Shown here: positions 8,332 to 16,085 of the stretch, one piece after another | Layout: each line of letters begins with the position of its first letter | Numbering within the stretch: the stretch's first letter is position 1 | Origin: Lysobacterales bacterium | Lineage (GTDB): Bacteria; Pseudomonadota; Gammaproteobacteria; Xanthomonadales; SZUA-36 | Reading direction: 5' to 3' | DNA length: 36,236 bases | NCBI GenBank assembly: GCA_028289465.1 | Contig: JANQPM010000071.1 | Span: forward strand, 1-36,236 | The notes under the pieces: generated by a model | Database searches by the model: none | The model's input: the letters and a program-made list of their open reading frames with translations, nothing else | What the model was told of the DNA's origin: nothing | Translations under genes and position numbers: made by a program

Positions 8332-9752
8332 CTCGCGTACTTGGTATTTGCCTGCTAATGCTGAGCTTCAACGCGGCAGCGGCGCATACGGTGGAAACCG
8401 ACCGGCTTCAACTGCGCTTTTCCGATACCGGCGATCTGCTCGATGCCCGGCTGTGTTTTCCGGCTTGCGCTGCGTCTGAATCGCCCCGTCAGGTACTGCG
8501 GGGTACCGATCCGTTGGTCGCCAGCGCCGCAGCGGCCGGCGGCTCGGGCTGGCAATATCGGCGGCTGGACCGGTCGGACGATATCCTGATCCGTTTCAGC
8601 CGCCGGCAAGCGTTTCGGCAGTATGAGATTGCACGCGAGGGCTATACCGTGCGCTATCACGATAACCTGGGCATGTCGCTCAGATTCAGCGCCGGGGACC
8701 GGTTCGGCGCCAGTACCGCACCGGGCTTCGGCCGCTGGCTGGATAAGGTGCGTTATCTGTATATCAGCGAGAACGACCTGGACATTTATAGCCTGGACGA
8801 AGCACAAAGCAAGCCGGTTGCGGTGCGTAGCGGCCAGTGGCTGGGTTTTCGCAACCGCTTCTGGACCGCGATGGTGCAGGCATCCGCGCCGGCCGATGTG
8901 CTGTTCGGTGATGGTCAGGATATTGCCGCGTTTGAATGGTCTCAAACGAGTACCGACAAGCCGTTGAAGATTTACTTCGGGCCGGTCGAACCGGGCACGC
9001 TGCGGCAGGCCGGACCGGAACTGGGCCGCATGATGTATGGCGCGTTGTGGTTCTGGCTGCGCGGCATTGCATCCGGACTCTACCGTCTGCTGAGCTGGAT
9101 ACAGCAGCTCATACCAAACTGGGGGCTGGCGATTATTCTACTGTCGATTTGTGTGAAAATCCTGATGTGGCCGTTGAATCGGATTGCCGACCGCTTCCAG
9201 CGCGAAGTCAACGACACGCAGGCCAGGCTGGAGCCCGGTATCGCAGCCATCAAGCGGGAATATAAAGGCGAGGAGCAGGCCAACCGCATATTAGCGCTGC
9301 ACAAGGAGCACGGTGTTACTCCGTTGTACTCGTTGAAAAGTCTGTTCGGCGTTGCCGTGCTGATCCCGGTATTTATCGGCGCGTTCGATATGCTGGCCGA
9401 GAATATTCATCTAGCCGGCGAGCCGTTTTTATGGATTGGTGATCTGGCGCACCCGGATGCGGTGGCGGCACTGCCGTTTACGCTGCCGTTTTTCGGCGGG
9501 CAGCTCAATCTGCTGCCGTTTCTGATGGCCGGTTTTTCGATTGCAACCAGCTATATGCATTGGCCGCCAGCGATGAGCGAGGATATGAAAAAGCGCCAGT
9601 TTCGCAATTTGTTGCTGATGGCTATCGCGTTCTTCGTGCTGTTTTACACGTTTCCGGCCGGCATGGTGCTGTACTGGACGGTCAACAACCTGATATCGGT
9701 CATCAAAGACGTGTTTTTTCGCTGGCATAATAGGCCGGCTTCTGCGGCATAA
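8328..9752 (+). CDS. YidC/Oxa1-type membrane insertase paralogue
   Basis: A 474-residue protein with a signal-anchor (ending near AAAA), a reduced periplasmic beta domain (about residues 20-225) and the conserved five-helix insertase core from NWGLAIILLSICVKILMWPL (about 263) to FPAGMVLYWTVNNLISVI near the end. Housekeeping YidC of gammaproteobacteria is usually around 550 residues and sits beside rnpA and rpmH; this one is shorter and lies in a surface-polymer operon, so it is probably a second, dedicated copy. By eye the hydrophilic-groove arginine of YidC (VRxxMYPL) is a lysine here. Start ATG 8328 overlaps the YejM-like stop as ATGA, implying coupling. A job in inserting or folding operon-encoded membrane proteins is inferred. 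Confidence 0.87.
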   Translation: MTRVLGICLLMLSFNAAAAHTVETDRLQLRFSDTGDLLDARLCFPACAASESPRQVLRGTDPLVASAAAAGGSGWQYRRLDRSDDILIRFSRRQAFRQYEIAREGYTVRYHDNLGMSLRFSAGDRFGASTAPGFGRWLDKVRYLYISENDLDIYSLDEAQSKPVAVRSGQWLGFRNRFWTAMVQASAPADVLFGDGQDIAAFEWSQTSTDKPLKIYFGPVEPGTLRQAGPELGRMMYGALWFWLRGIASGLYRLLSWIQQLIPNWGLAIILLSICVKILMWPLNRIADRFQREVNDTQARLEPGIAAIKREYKGEEQANRILALHKEHGVTPLYSLKSLFGVAVLIPVFIGAFDMLAENIHLAGEPFLWIGDLAHPDAVAALPFTLPFFGGQLNLLPFLMAGFSIATSYMHWPPAMSEDMKKRQFRNLLLMAIAFFVLFYTFPAGMVLYWTVNNLISVIKDVFFRWHNRPASAA

Positions 9753-9763
9753 GGATAGTAAAG

Positions 9764-10528
9764 ATGCAGCGATCGATTTTGAGCGCGGCCCAAATCGAGC
9801 AATTCCAACGAGACGGTTATCTGCTGGTGCGTGAGATGTATTCGGCGGACGAAGCGGCTCAGATCGCCGAATGGACCGACGCGGTGACCGCCTATCCGGA
9901 GGTGCCGGGCAAGTACATGATGTACTACGAGGACAGCCTGTCCGGTCCGCACCGGCGTATTCTGAGCCGCATCGAAAATTTTGTCCCGTACCACCAGGGT
10001 TTCGGCGAACTGATCACGCAGGCTCGCATGTTCCAGGCGGTCTGCGAGCTGTTCGGCGAGCCGGCGGTGTTGTTCAAGGACAAAATCAACTTCAAGAAAC
10101 CGGGTGGCGACGGATTTAAAGAACACCAGGACGTCCAGGCCGGCTGGGACGACTATGCCGCTTTGCATATCACTGCAATGGTCGCGATCGATGAGACCAG
10201 CGCGGAAAACGGCAGCCTGGAAATGATGCCCGGTATGCATAAACAGGGCCTGCTCGGAAAGATGTGGGCGCCGTTGACCGATGAGGATACGCAGAGCCGG
10301 CAGTACGAGGCGGTTCATTGCCGTCCCGGCGACGCGGTTTTCTTCGACTCCTACGCACCGCACCGCTCCGGTCCGAACCAGACCGACAAGCAGCGCCGGG
10401 TTTTGTATATTACCTATAACCGCCTGTCGGAAGGCGATCATCGTCAGGCATACTATGCCGACAAACGCAGAAACTATCCGCCGGATGTCGAGCGCGATCC
10501 CCATCGGGAATACCGCTTCAAAGTCTAG
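9764..10528 (+). CDS. PhyH-family Fe(II)/2-oxoglutarate dioxygenase, candidate AEP hydroxylase
   Basis: A 254-residue cupin-fold oxygenase. The iron ligands are in EHQD (HxD, about residues 118-121) and a distal PHRSG histidine (about 200). An arginine shortly after (NQTDKQRR) should bind 2-oxoglutarate. Relatives include PhnY and TmpA, which hydroxylate C1 of aminoethylphosphonates. Located 11 bases after the YidC-like gene in an AEP-making operon, it may convert AEP, or AEP already attached to a carrier, to a 1-hydroxy form; the substrate is inferred. AAGGA lies about 10 bases before ATG 9764. The alternative is hydroxylation of a lipid or another operon product. Confidence 0.85.
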   Translation: MQRSILSAAQIEQFQRDGYLLVREMYSADEAAQIAEWTDAVTAYPEVPGKYMMYYEDSLSGPHRRILSRIENFVPYHQGFGELITQARMFQAVCELFGEPAVLFKDKINFKKPGGDGFKEHQDVQAGWDDYAALHITAMVAIDETSAENGSLEMMPGMHKQGLLGKMWAPLTDEDTQSRQYEAVHCRPGDAVFFDSYAPHRSGPNQTDKQRRVLYITYNRLSEGDHRQAYYADKRRNYPPDVERDPHREYRFKV

Positions 10529-10560
10529 GCGATCAGCGTGTGGATTGATAAGGCTTAACT

Positions 10561-10953
10561 ATGGAACAAATACTGGTGCCGGTATCGCCCGGCGAATTGC
10601 TGGATAAAATCACCATTCTCGAAATCAAGGCGGCACGCATCGACGACCCGGACAAGGTCGCCAATGTCCGGCTCGAACTGAATTTGCTGAATCAGACCTG
10701 GTCTCGTTCGGGGCGCGAGGACGACACCATACAAACGCTGAAGGCGGAACTAAAAACGATCAACGAGTCGCTGTGGGAAATCGAAGACGATATTCGCGAC
10801 AAGGAACGCGCCAAGGAATTCGATCAGCGGTTTATCGAATTGGCGCGCAGCGTTTATTTCACCAATGACCGTCGTTCCGATGTGAAGAAAAAAATCAACC
10901 TGCATCTGGGTTCGGACATCGTCGAAGAAAAATCTTATCAGGACTACGCCTGA
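10561..10953 (+). CDS. DUF6165 family protein
   Basis: A 130-residue, charged, probably helical cytoplasmic protein with the family pattern: ILVPVSPGELLDKITILEIK at the N-terminus, LWEIEDDIR in the middle, and ARSVYFTNDRR then EEKSYQDY at the end. No signal peptide or membrane segment. DUF6165 genes are commonly seen beside sugar- and capsule-related genes, but no biochemical role is known to me. It is 32 bases after the dioxygenase on the same strand, so it is probably the last gene of the operon; a hairpin follows and the next gene is convergent. Confidence 0.85.
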   Translation: MEQILVPVSPGELLDKITILEIKAARIDDPDKVANVRLELNLLNQTWSRSGREDDTIQTLKAELKTINESLWEIEDDIRDKERAKEFDQRFIELARSVYFTNDRRSDVKKKINLHLGSDIVEEKSYQDYA

Positions 10954-10973
10954 GCTCCAGATACTATTGTCGA

Positions 10974-10989
10974 GCCCGGCAACGCGGGC
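10974..10989. terminator. Short hairpin between convergent genes
   Basis: GCCCG (10974-10978) pairs with CGGGC (10985-10989) around a 6-base loop, in the 42-base gap between the convergent DUF6165 and outer-membrane genes. There is no U-tract, so it is a weak bidirectional terminator at best. Confidence 0.35.
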
Positions 10990-10995
10990 GGGGCG

Positions 10996-12282
10996 TTAGC
11001 GGCGAGGCGTGTAATTGACCGCCAGCATGTAGTTCTTTTCCTCGTCGCCGAACTCGATACCCAGGTCCAGTTTCACTTGCCTTCGGCTGCCGAATTCGGC
11101 GCCGAAACCGACGGTGAAGTGGGTATCGAAACCTTCCAGGATCGTCAGGCCGTCATGGTCTTCTTCGGTAAAGACACCGGCACGGACCGCGTAGCCGGGC
11201 CCGGATTCCCGGCCGACAAAAAAGCGTTTCTCAAAGCCCAGCCGGAAAGAGGTGGTATCGTCGATGGCTTCGGTCAGGCCGACTACCGGGGCTGCCAGGC
11301 CCAGGGTCCGGCTTCTGACCGGCGGCAGGTCCGAGTGGGCGAAACGTTCGGCATCCAGGCTGAACAGCAGCGAGCGGGTCGGGCGCCAGGCGACGCCGAC
11401 GGCCAGGGTATCGGGCAGCGATATGGTGGTCCCGACAGCGGTGGATAGATCTTGCGCCGCACCGTTCCGGCTCAGCCGCTGAATCGACTGGCTGGCCAAT
11501 TGAAAGTCGCCGCCCTGGCGATACGCCAGACCGGCCGAAAACCGGCCCCGCGGCCGGTATTGCAGGCCGAACTGCACGAGGTTGTCGCTGGCATCGTCAT
11601 CGATACGGTTGGCCTGAAAAACATCGTCGAAATTACTCATCAGCACCGGGTTGCCGGAAAAACTGTTGATCTGCCAGGAGTCTACGGTGGCGACGCCCAG
11701 CTCCGCCCGAATCAGCGACAGCCCCGCCGACCAGTGCTCGGAAAAGCGGTACGCGGCACTCAGACCAATGCCGTCCAGCGATGCGGACAGCGCATTCCGA
11801 TTGGTAAACAACTGATCGCCCGGCACATCGAAGACTTCTTCGACGTCTTCAGCGCTGTCAAAGGCGAGTCGGTGCTGATAGAAAGCGGATACCGTCCATT
11901 TTCCAAACGGCTTGCTGACCCCGACAAACGCAAGATCGCTAGTGCGATCCTTGTACGGCTTGTAAAGCTGCCCGGGACGCGGCCCGAGGCTTTCGGAGTC
12001 CAGCGCATCCTGATCGAGGTAGATAGCTTCCAGGTCGGAATACCTGAACTGAACGCTGAATGCCGTTGTGTCCGTTGCAGCAGCGCCGGCCGGGTTGGCG
12101 GTCAGCATGTCGACGCTGTCGGCCACCGCGCTGCAGGCGCCGCCGATACTCAGGCAGCGGACGCTGATCGGCAGCCGGGTCAGCGGAAAGGTCGCGATTT
12201 CACCGCCTGGCGGCTGGAACTGAGCATGGCTGAACGGTGCCCAGCTACAGACCAGTACGGCGATAAGAAGATGCTGTTTCAT
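10996..12282 (-). CDS. FadL/OmpP1-like outer-membrane beta-barrel protein
   Basis: A 428-residue exported protein with signal peptide MKQHLLIAVLVCSWAPFSHAQ. The mature part has many alternating amphipathic strands, and an early SIGGACSAVADSVDMLTANPAG segment resembles the FadL/TraF-like 'NPAG' region. It ends with an antiparallel-strand pattern (YMLAVNYTP) as in barrels. FadL-type proteins import hydrophobic compounds; the substrate here is unknown. ATG 12282 is preferred over an upstream in-frame codon because it places the signal peptide at the very N-terminus. The gene stands alone and convergent to the phosphonate operon. An alternative family is the TraF_2/PorV-like barrels. Confidence 0.75.
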   Translation of the reverse strand: MKQHLLIAVLVCSWAPFSHAQFQPPGGEIATFPLTRLPISVRCLSIGGACSAVADSVDMLTANPAGAAATDTTAFSVQFRYSDLEAIYLDQDALDSESLGPRPGQLYKPYKDRTSDLAFVGVSKPFGKWTVSAFYQHRLAFDSAEDVEEVFDVPGDQLFTNRNALSASLDGIGLSAAYRFSEHWSAGLSLIRAELGVATVDSWQINSFSGNPVLMSNFDDVFQANRIDDDASDNLVQFGLQYRPRGRFSAGLAYRQGGDFQLASQSIQRLSRNGAAQDLSTAVGTTISLPDTLAVGVAWRPTRSLLFSLDAERFAHSDLPPVRSRTLGLAAPVVGLTEAIDDTTSFRLGFEKRFFVGRESGPGYAVRAGVFTEEDHDGLTILEGFDTHFTVGFGAEFGSRRQVKLDLGIEFGDEEKNYMLAVNYTPRR

Positions 12283-12310
12283 GATTGTTCTGACCCCCGC
12301 GATCACGTTG

Positions 12311-12350
12311 TAATCATTATTCTAGCGTTTTAATCATTGTTTTGACGATC
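12311..12350 (-). promoter_or_regulatory. Putative promoter region of the outer-membrane barrel gene
   Basis: Read on the minus strand, TAGAAT (-10-like) lies about 35 bases before the ATG, with GTCAAA 17 bases further upstream as a poor -35. TAATCATT repeats at 12311-12318 and 12331-12338 flank it on the plus strand. Support is weak. Confidence 0.3.
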
Positions 12351-12461
12351 AGCGCATTCTCTCAGACCGTTTGCCGAATTGGTAGCGTGCAGGGCGTGAG
12401 GCAGCCGGAACCCCGGGACCGCAGCATGGCTGATATCGGGCGGCACTACGCTTCCTGTCGG

Positions 12462-12532
12462 CTCAGACCAATACCGGTCTCGGCGGGCGCTGATTCGCCC
12501 CGGCGCGGAGACAGCCGGGGCTCTGGTCTGAG
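12462..12532. other. Nested stem-loop element (possible structured RNA or terminator)
   Basis: Three nested pairings are visible: CTCAGACCA (12462-12470) with TGGTCTGAG (12524-12532), GTCTC (12477-12481) with GAGAC (12508-12512), and GGGCG (12485-12489) with CGCCC (12496-12500). It lies 17 bases downstream of the amidohydrolase stop codon (minus strand) and well upstream of the barrel gene. No U-tract is seen, so a simple intrinsic terminator is not certain; a small structured RNA or protein site is possible. Confidence 0.5.
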
Positions 12533-12548
12533 ACCGTGGCCAGCCGGT

Positions 12549-13982
12549 CTATGCGCCGCTCGCTTTCAGCAAATCGAGGAACGCGCGCCTGGTTTTCGGA
12601 CCGTAAGTCCGGAAATGCGGGTTCGGGTTCTGCCGGTAAGCCAGCCGGTCGGTCGAAATGAGGTCATTGGCCGCCCGCTGTATCACCTCGTTCATGCTGA
12701 TCCCGTACGGCTTGATCGCGTTCAGGCCGAATACCTTGGCCCGCAGTTCGGGGGTGATTTCGGGATAGCCGTGCTGTTCGCGCAGCGACTCGGCGATCTG
12801 AAAACTGCGGAACGCAACGATCTGGTCATGCGGTGAGCCGTACCAGACCGAATCTGTGCCCCAGACCACGTTGTCCTCGCCCAGATACTTGAACAGCTTG
12901 CCGAGGGTATGTGCGGCACTGTCGGGATCACGGGTAGATAAAAAGCGCCAGGTGCTGCCGAGTTCGGCATAGACGTTGCTGTGTTTGCCGAGATCGTTCT
13001 CAATCACTGTCTTGATTAACGAATCTATACCTTCATTACGCTCCGGATCGTATGGTCCTTCAGCTTGTCCAGGTACATAGCCAGAATGATAAATCATGAA
13101 ATTTACATCGGGAAAACGTTTCGCGACCACACCGATATCGTCACACAGGGAATGCCGGTAAGACCGGCGGCCGAACGGAATTCCCTTATGCACGCAGATG
13201 TTCTTCACGCCCAGCGCGCGGGCTTTCTCGATGAACGGAATCCCGCTGTCCTCATCGGACAGGAAAAAGCCTTTGCCGTCCGGGCCCCACTGGGTATAGC
13301 ACTTCCAGGCTGATACGCCCCATTGGTTCGCCAGTTCATCCATCCGGTCGGTGTCACCGGGCTGATTCGGATTGACCCGGCCATGCAGCAGCAGGCGGTG
13401 ATTGCCGTTCATTTTGTCGACGATCTCGCGCGTTGCGGCGGCCTCTTCGATGGTCAGCGGTTCGTTTTCCGGCGCCGACGGAATAAACGACAACACCATC
13501 ATGTCGGTGTCGGAGTCCATGAACACATCTTTGATAAAGTCATCGGCACCGAGGCAGGCCATATAGTCGCGGCTGACCGGGGTGTGATCCGCAGTGCAGG
13601 CCGGCTTTAACGTGCGTGCGACATTCGGCGGCACGTAATGGCCCTGGATATCGAAAATAAATTCACGACCGCCGAGCAGTGCATCGGCAGTGTCCCGGTC
13701 CAGTGCCGCGTCGTCCGGCAGTTCAAAATAGCCCTGGCTCCGGCCGGCCCAGGCATTGGCTTTGTTCATCGCGAGCAGCGTCGTGGCTGCGCCGCAGGCG
13801 GAAACCAGAAACCGGCGCCGGTCCAGGCCGATGCGGCGGCGGTTCTCCTCGGCCTGCGTCAGCGCCGACCGGTAGAGCTTTCTTTCCTGGTCGTTTAGCG
13901 GGATGGGTTCGAATTCGCCGTTGGATGTTGCATCGACTTTTATCGGCAAACGCAGGCCGTCGGGATCATAGTCAGCACTCAT
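12549..13982 (-). CDS. Tat-exported amidohydrolase (Amidohydro_2 TIM-barrel)
   Basis: A 477-residue metal-dependent hydrolase. ATG 13982 is preceded by GGAGGTG at good spacing, which fixes the start. A twin-arginine signal (RRRFLVSA, residues 55-62, then a hydrophobic stretch to about 79) sits after an unusual ~50-residue charged N-region. The barrel follows: FDIQGHYVPP as the first metal site, CVHKG, YHSGY, and WGTDS with the catalytic-type aspartate. Amidohydro_2 members include decarboxylases and lactonases acting on organic acids; the substrate cannot be told. An AT-rich patch with rare codons covers 12995-13110 (around YHSGY). A repeat element lies upstream, and the gene appears monocistronic. 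Confidence 0.85.
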   Translation of the reverse strand: MSADYDPDGLRLPIKVDATSNGEFEPIPLNDQERKLYRSALTQAEENRRRIGLDRRRFLVSACGAATTLLAMNKANAWAGRSQGYFELPDDAALDRDTADALLGGREFIFDIQGHYVPPNVARTLKPACTADHTPVSRDYMACLGADDFIKDVFMDSDTDMMVLSFIPSAPENEPLTIEEAAATREIVDKMNGNHRLLLHGRVNPNQPGDTDRMDELANQWGVSAWKCYTQWGPDGKGFFLSDEDSGIPFIEKARALGVKNICVHKGIPFGRRSYRHSLCDDIGVVAKRFPDVNFMIYHSGYVPGQAEGPYDPERNEGIDSLIKTVIENDLGKHSNVYAELGSTWRFLSTRDPDSAAHTLGKLFKYLGEDNVVWGTDSVWYGSPHDQIVAFRSFQIAESLREQHGYPEITPELRAKVFGLNAIKPYGISMNEVIQRAANDLISTDRLAYRQNPNPHFRTYGPKTRRAFLDLLKASGA

Positions 13983-14012
13983 ACCGCACCTCCGGGTTTT
14001 CAGCACACATGT

Positions 14013-14156
14013 TAAGGAGTCTCGCGCCCGCTTCTTTCGTCCTGTGGACGAAAACCGCAACCGCAAGACAACGTAGAACAAAGGCGCAACCCCTCTGGTG
14101 CCGCTCGCGTTGCTCGCTCACCCAACCGGGGTCGGCGGGTCGCCTGTAGCTCCTTA
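14013..14156 (+). repeat. Modular hairpin repeat, copy B, with short inverted ends
   Basis: It begins TAAGGAG (14013-14019) and ends CTCCTTA (14150-14156), a 7-bp inverted pair. It contains the TTTCGTCC-tgt-GGACGAAA hairpin, a CTCTGGTGCCGCTCGC module and a GGCGGGTCGCCTG module. From about 14050 to 14145 it is the reverse complement of 36146-36236. It fills most of the 213-base space between the GT9 stop and the amidohydrolase start. Confidence 0.75.
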
Positions 14157-14195
14157 GAAAAACCGATTGTAGACTGCCGCGGCCGGCGCCGGTCC

Positions 14196-15287
14196 CTAAG
14201 AAACGGTATGGCGAGATGAATTCGCGGCGTTTTCCTCAAAGCCGTCGGCGGCGAGCCGGTCGAGCTTGTCGATGACCTCGCCGACCTGAATCAGGTCCAT
14301 CACGCCGGGCTGTTCGATACGGCTTCCCCAGCGCAGTTGTTCGGGTGGCTTGCCGCGGAAACGCCGGGCCGCGTCCGGAAACTTGTCAATGCACCAGTGC
14401 AGGCTGTTGTACGGTCCGGACCGCCTGGCCCAGGTACAGGCGTACAGGCCGATCACCGGCGTGCCGGCCGCGTTCGCGATGTGCGCAGGTCCGGAATCCG
14501 GTGAAATCACCACCTGGGCGCGGCTGAGCATTGCCAGGGACTGGGTCAGCGTATCCCGGCCGATTAAATTATTGACCGGCTGCGACATTCGCTGTTCGAT
14601 CGCCCGGCCGACCTGCTGTTCCAGGCTGGAAGGTCCGCCGGACAATACGACCTGCATGCCAAGGCTTTCGATCGCATGATCCGCCACTTCGGCATAACGC
14701 CGGGGCGACCAGTTGCGCATCGGGTGGCTGGAACAGGGCGAGATCACCAGCAACGGGGTGCCGGGCTCGACATGCGCAGTGACAAACGCACGGTCCGCGT
14801 CGCCGACCGGCAATCGCCATTGCGGTTCTGTAGCATTCAACCCAAGCGCCCTCGCAAAGGATAGAAAACCCTGAACCTGGTGTTGCTGCACTGCGTCGGC
14901 GACCGGGTGATTGACAAACCAGTGATGCCGGTCGCGCGAGCGGGCGCGGTCCCAGCCGACCCGGATCGGCGCTTTCAGCGCGAGGCTGGCCAGGTTGGCG
15001 CGGGCTGCAACCTGCATATGCAGCAATATGTCAAAGTGGCGACCGGCTGCCGCGCGCCGCAGATCGCCGTACGCACGCCAGCCGCGGCCTTTGTCGAACA
15101 CAATGAATTCGATACCGTCGATGCCGCCCAGCAGTTTGTGCTCCAGCTTTCCGATCACCCAGGTAATCCGGGTTTCGGGCCAGTGCTGCTGAATCGCACG
15201 TACGACCGGCACCGCATGGGTCGCGTCCCCCAATGCGGATATTCTCAGCAGACATAAAGACTCGGGTGCGGCAGTTATTTCCAGCAT
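14196..15287 (-). CDS. GT9 family lipopolysaccharide heptosyltransferase
   Basis: A 363-residue ADP-heptose:LPS heptosyltransferase-type enzyme (WaaC/WaaF/RfaQ family, GT-B fold), cytoplasmic, adding heptose to inner-core LPS. Visible landmarks: the N-terminal LLRISALGDATHAVPVVRA, the mid-protein HYxxG-like segment FVNHPVADAV, and the C-terminal donor site ISPDSGPAHIANAAGTPVIGLY. ATG 15287 is chosen because AGGA is about nine bases upstream and it gives a conventional start; an in-frame codon at 15338 is less likely. It is divergent from a Kdo kinase gene, in line with LPS core assembly. Confidence 0.88.
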   Translation of the reverse strand: MLEITAAPESLCLLRISALGDATHAVPVVRAIQQHWPETRITWVIGKLEHKLLGGIDGIEFIVFDKGRGWRAYGDLRRAAAGRHFDILLHMQVAARANLASLALKAPIRVGWDRARSRDRHHWFVNHPVADAVQQHQVQGFLSFARALGLNATEPQWRLPVGDADRAFVTAHVEPGTPLLVISPCSSHPMRNWSPRRYAEVADHAIESLGMQVVLSGGPSSLEQQVGRAIEQRMSQPVNNLIGRDTLTQSLAMLSRAQVVISPDSGPAHIANAAGTPVIGLYACTWARRSGPYNSLHWCIDKFPDAARRFRGKPPEQLRWGSRIEQPGVMDLIQVGEVIDKLDRLAADGFEENAANSSRHTVS

Positions 15288-15296
15288 GCGTTCCTG

Positions 15297-15326
15297 TCCG
15301 GTTTGACCCAATCCGGTTTGACCTGG
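15297..15326 (+). repeat. 15-bp tandem duplication in the GT9/Kdo-kinase divergent region
   Basis: TCCGGTTTGACCCAA (15297-15311) is followed directly by TCCGGTTTGACCTGG (15312-15326). It lies in the 78-base divergent intergenic space that must hold both promoters, so it could duplicate an operator or simply be slippage. Confidence 0.6.
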
Positions 15327-15365
15327 TATCGGCCGCACCGCAAAATAACGCCAAAACAGCGCCCG

Positions 15366-16085
15366 ATGAAGCCGAAAACCACTACCAGTTCGTCCGTCAG
15401 CATTGTATACGATGCCGACCGCCTGCCGGCACCCGGCGCGTCGCTGTTCGATGCCGGCTACTGGCGCGAGCAGGGGCGGGTTTCTGCCGAGGCGCCGGGC
15501 CGGGCCGGCGCGCTGTTCATTGATACTTCATTTGGGTCGGTGGTTCTTAAGCATTATCTGCGCGGCGGGCAGATGGCAAAGCTGAGCCGCGACCGCTACC
15601 TGTTCACCGGCTACAGACGGTCGCGCCCGCACCGGGAATTCGAGCTGCTGAGCCGCCTGCTGGCGATGGCGCTGCCGGTGCCGGCGCCGGTGGCCGCGCT
15701 TTGCCGGCGCGGGGGTATCACCTACCGGGGTGCTTTGATCACGATGGCCGTCCCGGGGGCTGTGACATTGGCAGACCGGCTGGGCACGCCGGGCCATGAC
15801 GCAATATGGCGGGCCTGCGGGCGCACCATCGCGCGTTTTCACCGCGCCGGTCTGGAACATGCGGATCTGAATCTGCGCAATATTCTTGTCTCAAGCGGTG
15901 AAAAGGTCTTTCTCATCGACTTCGATAAAAGTAGGCTTAGAGCATCGGCCGGCCGCTGGCAGCAAAACAATATCAGGCGCCTGAAGCGTTCTTACGATAA
16001 ATTCTGTGCTATGGCGGCGAACGGCCCTGAATCACACTACTGGCAGGAACTGGAGCATGCATACCGCGATGAACTTGAAACTTAA
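15366..16085 (+). CDS. kdkA: 3-deoxy-D-manno-octulosonic acid (Kdo) kinase, KdkA-like
   Basis: A 239-residue small kinase of the WaaP/InaA/Kdo-kinase family that phosphorylates Kdo in LPS with ATP. Features: VVLKHYLRGGQMAKLSRDRY (about 60-80), REFELLSRL, HADLNLRN (His165, Asp167; catalytic loop) and LIDFDKSR (metal-binding Asp) with a trailing RRLKRS helix. KdkA usually acts in organisms carrying a single phosphorylated Kdo; that chemistry is inferred. ATG 15366 is the first codon giving the family's normal length, although an in-frame start at 15303 exists; no strong ribosome site is visible. The next gene starts inside its last codons. Confidence 0.87.
   Translation: MKPKTTTSSSVSIVYDADRLPAPGASLFDAGYWREQGRVSAEAPGRAGALFIDTSFGSVVLKHYLRGGQMAKLSRDRYLFTGYRRSRPHREFELLSRLLAMALPVPAPVAALCRRGGITYRGALITMAVPGAVTLADRLGTPGHDAIWRACGRTIARFHRAGLEHADLNLRNILVSSGEKVFLIDFDKSRLRASAGRWQQNNIRRLKRSYDKFCAMAANGPESHYWQELEHAYRDELET

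Noticed and set aside
11452..12333. 293-codon plus-strand frame over the outer-membrane gene
   Set aside because: Its product has no recognisable features, while the opposite strand encodes a barrel with signal peptide.
14013..14156. Copy B as a true transposon with 7-bp terminal inverted repeats
   Set aside because: TAAGGAG/CTCCTTA is short, resembles a ribosome site, and is not kept at both ends of other copies. No target-site duplication was seen.
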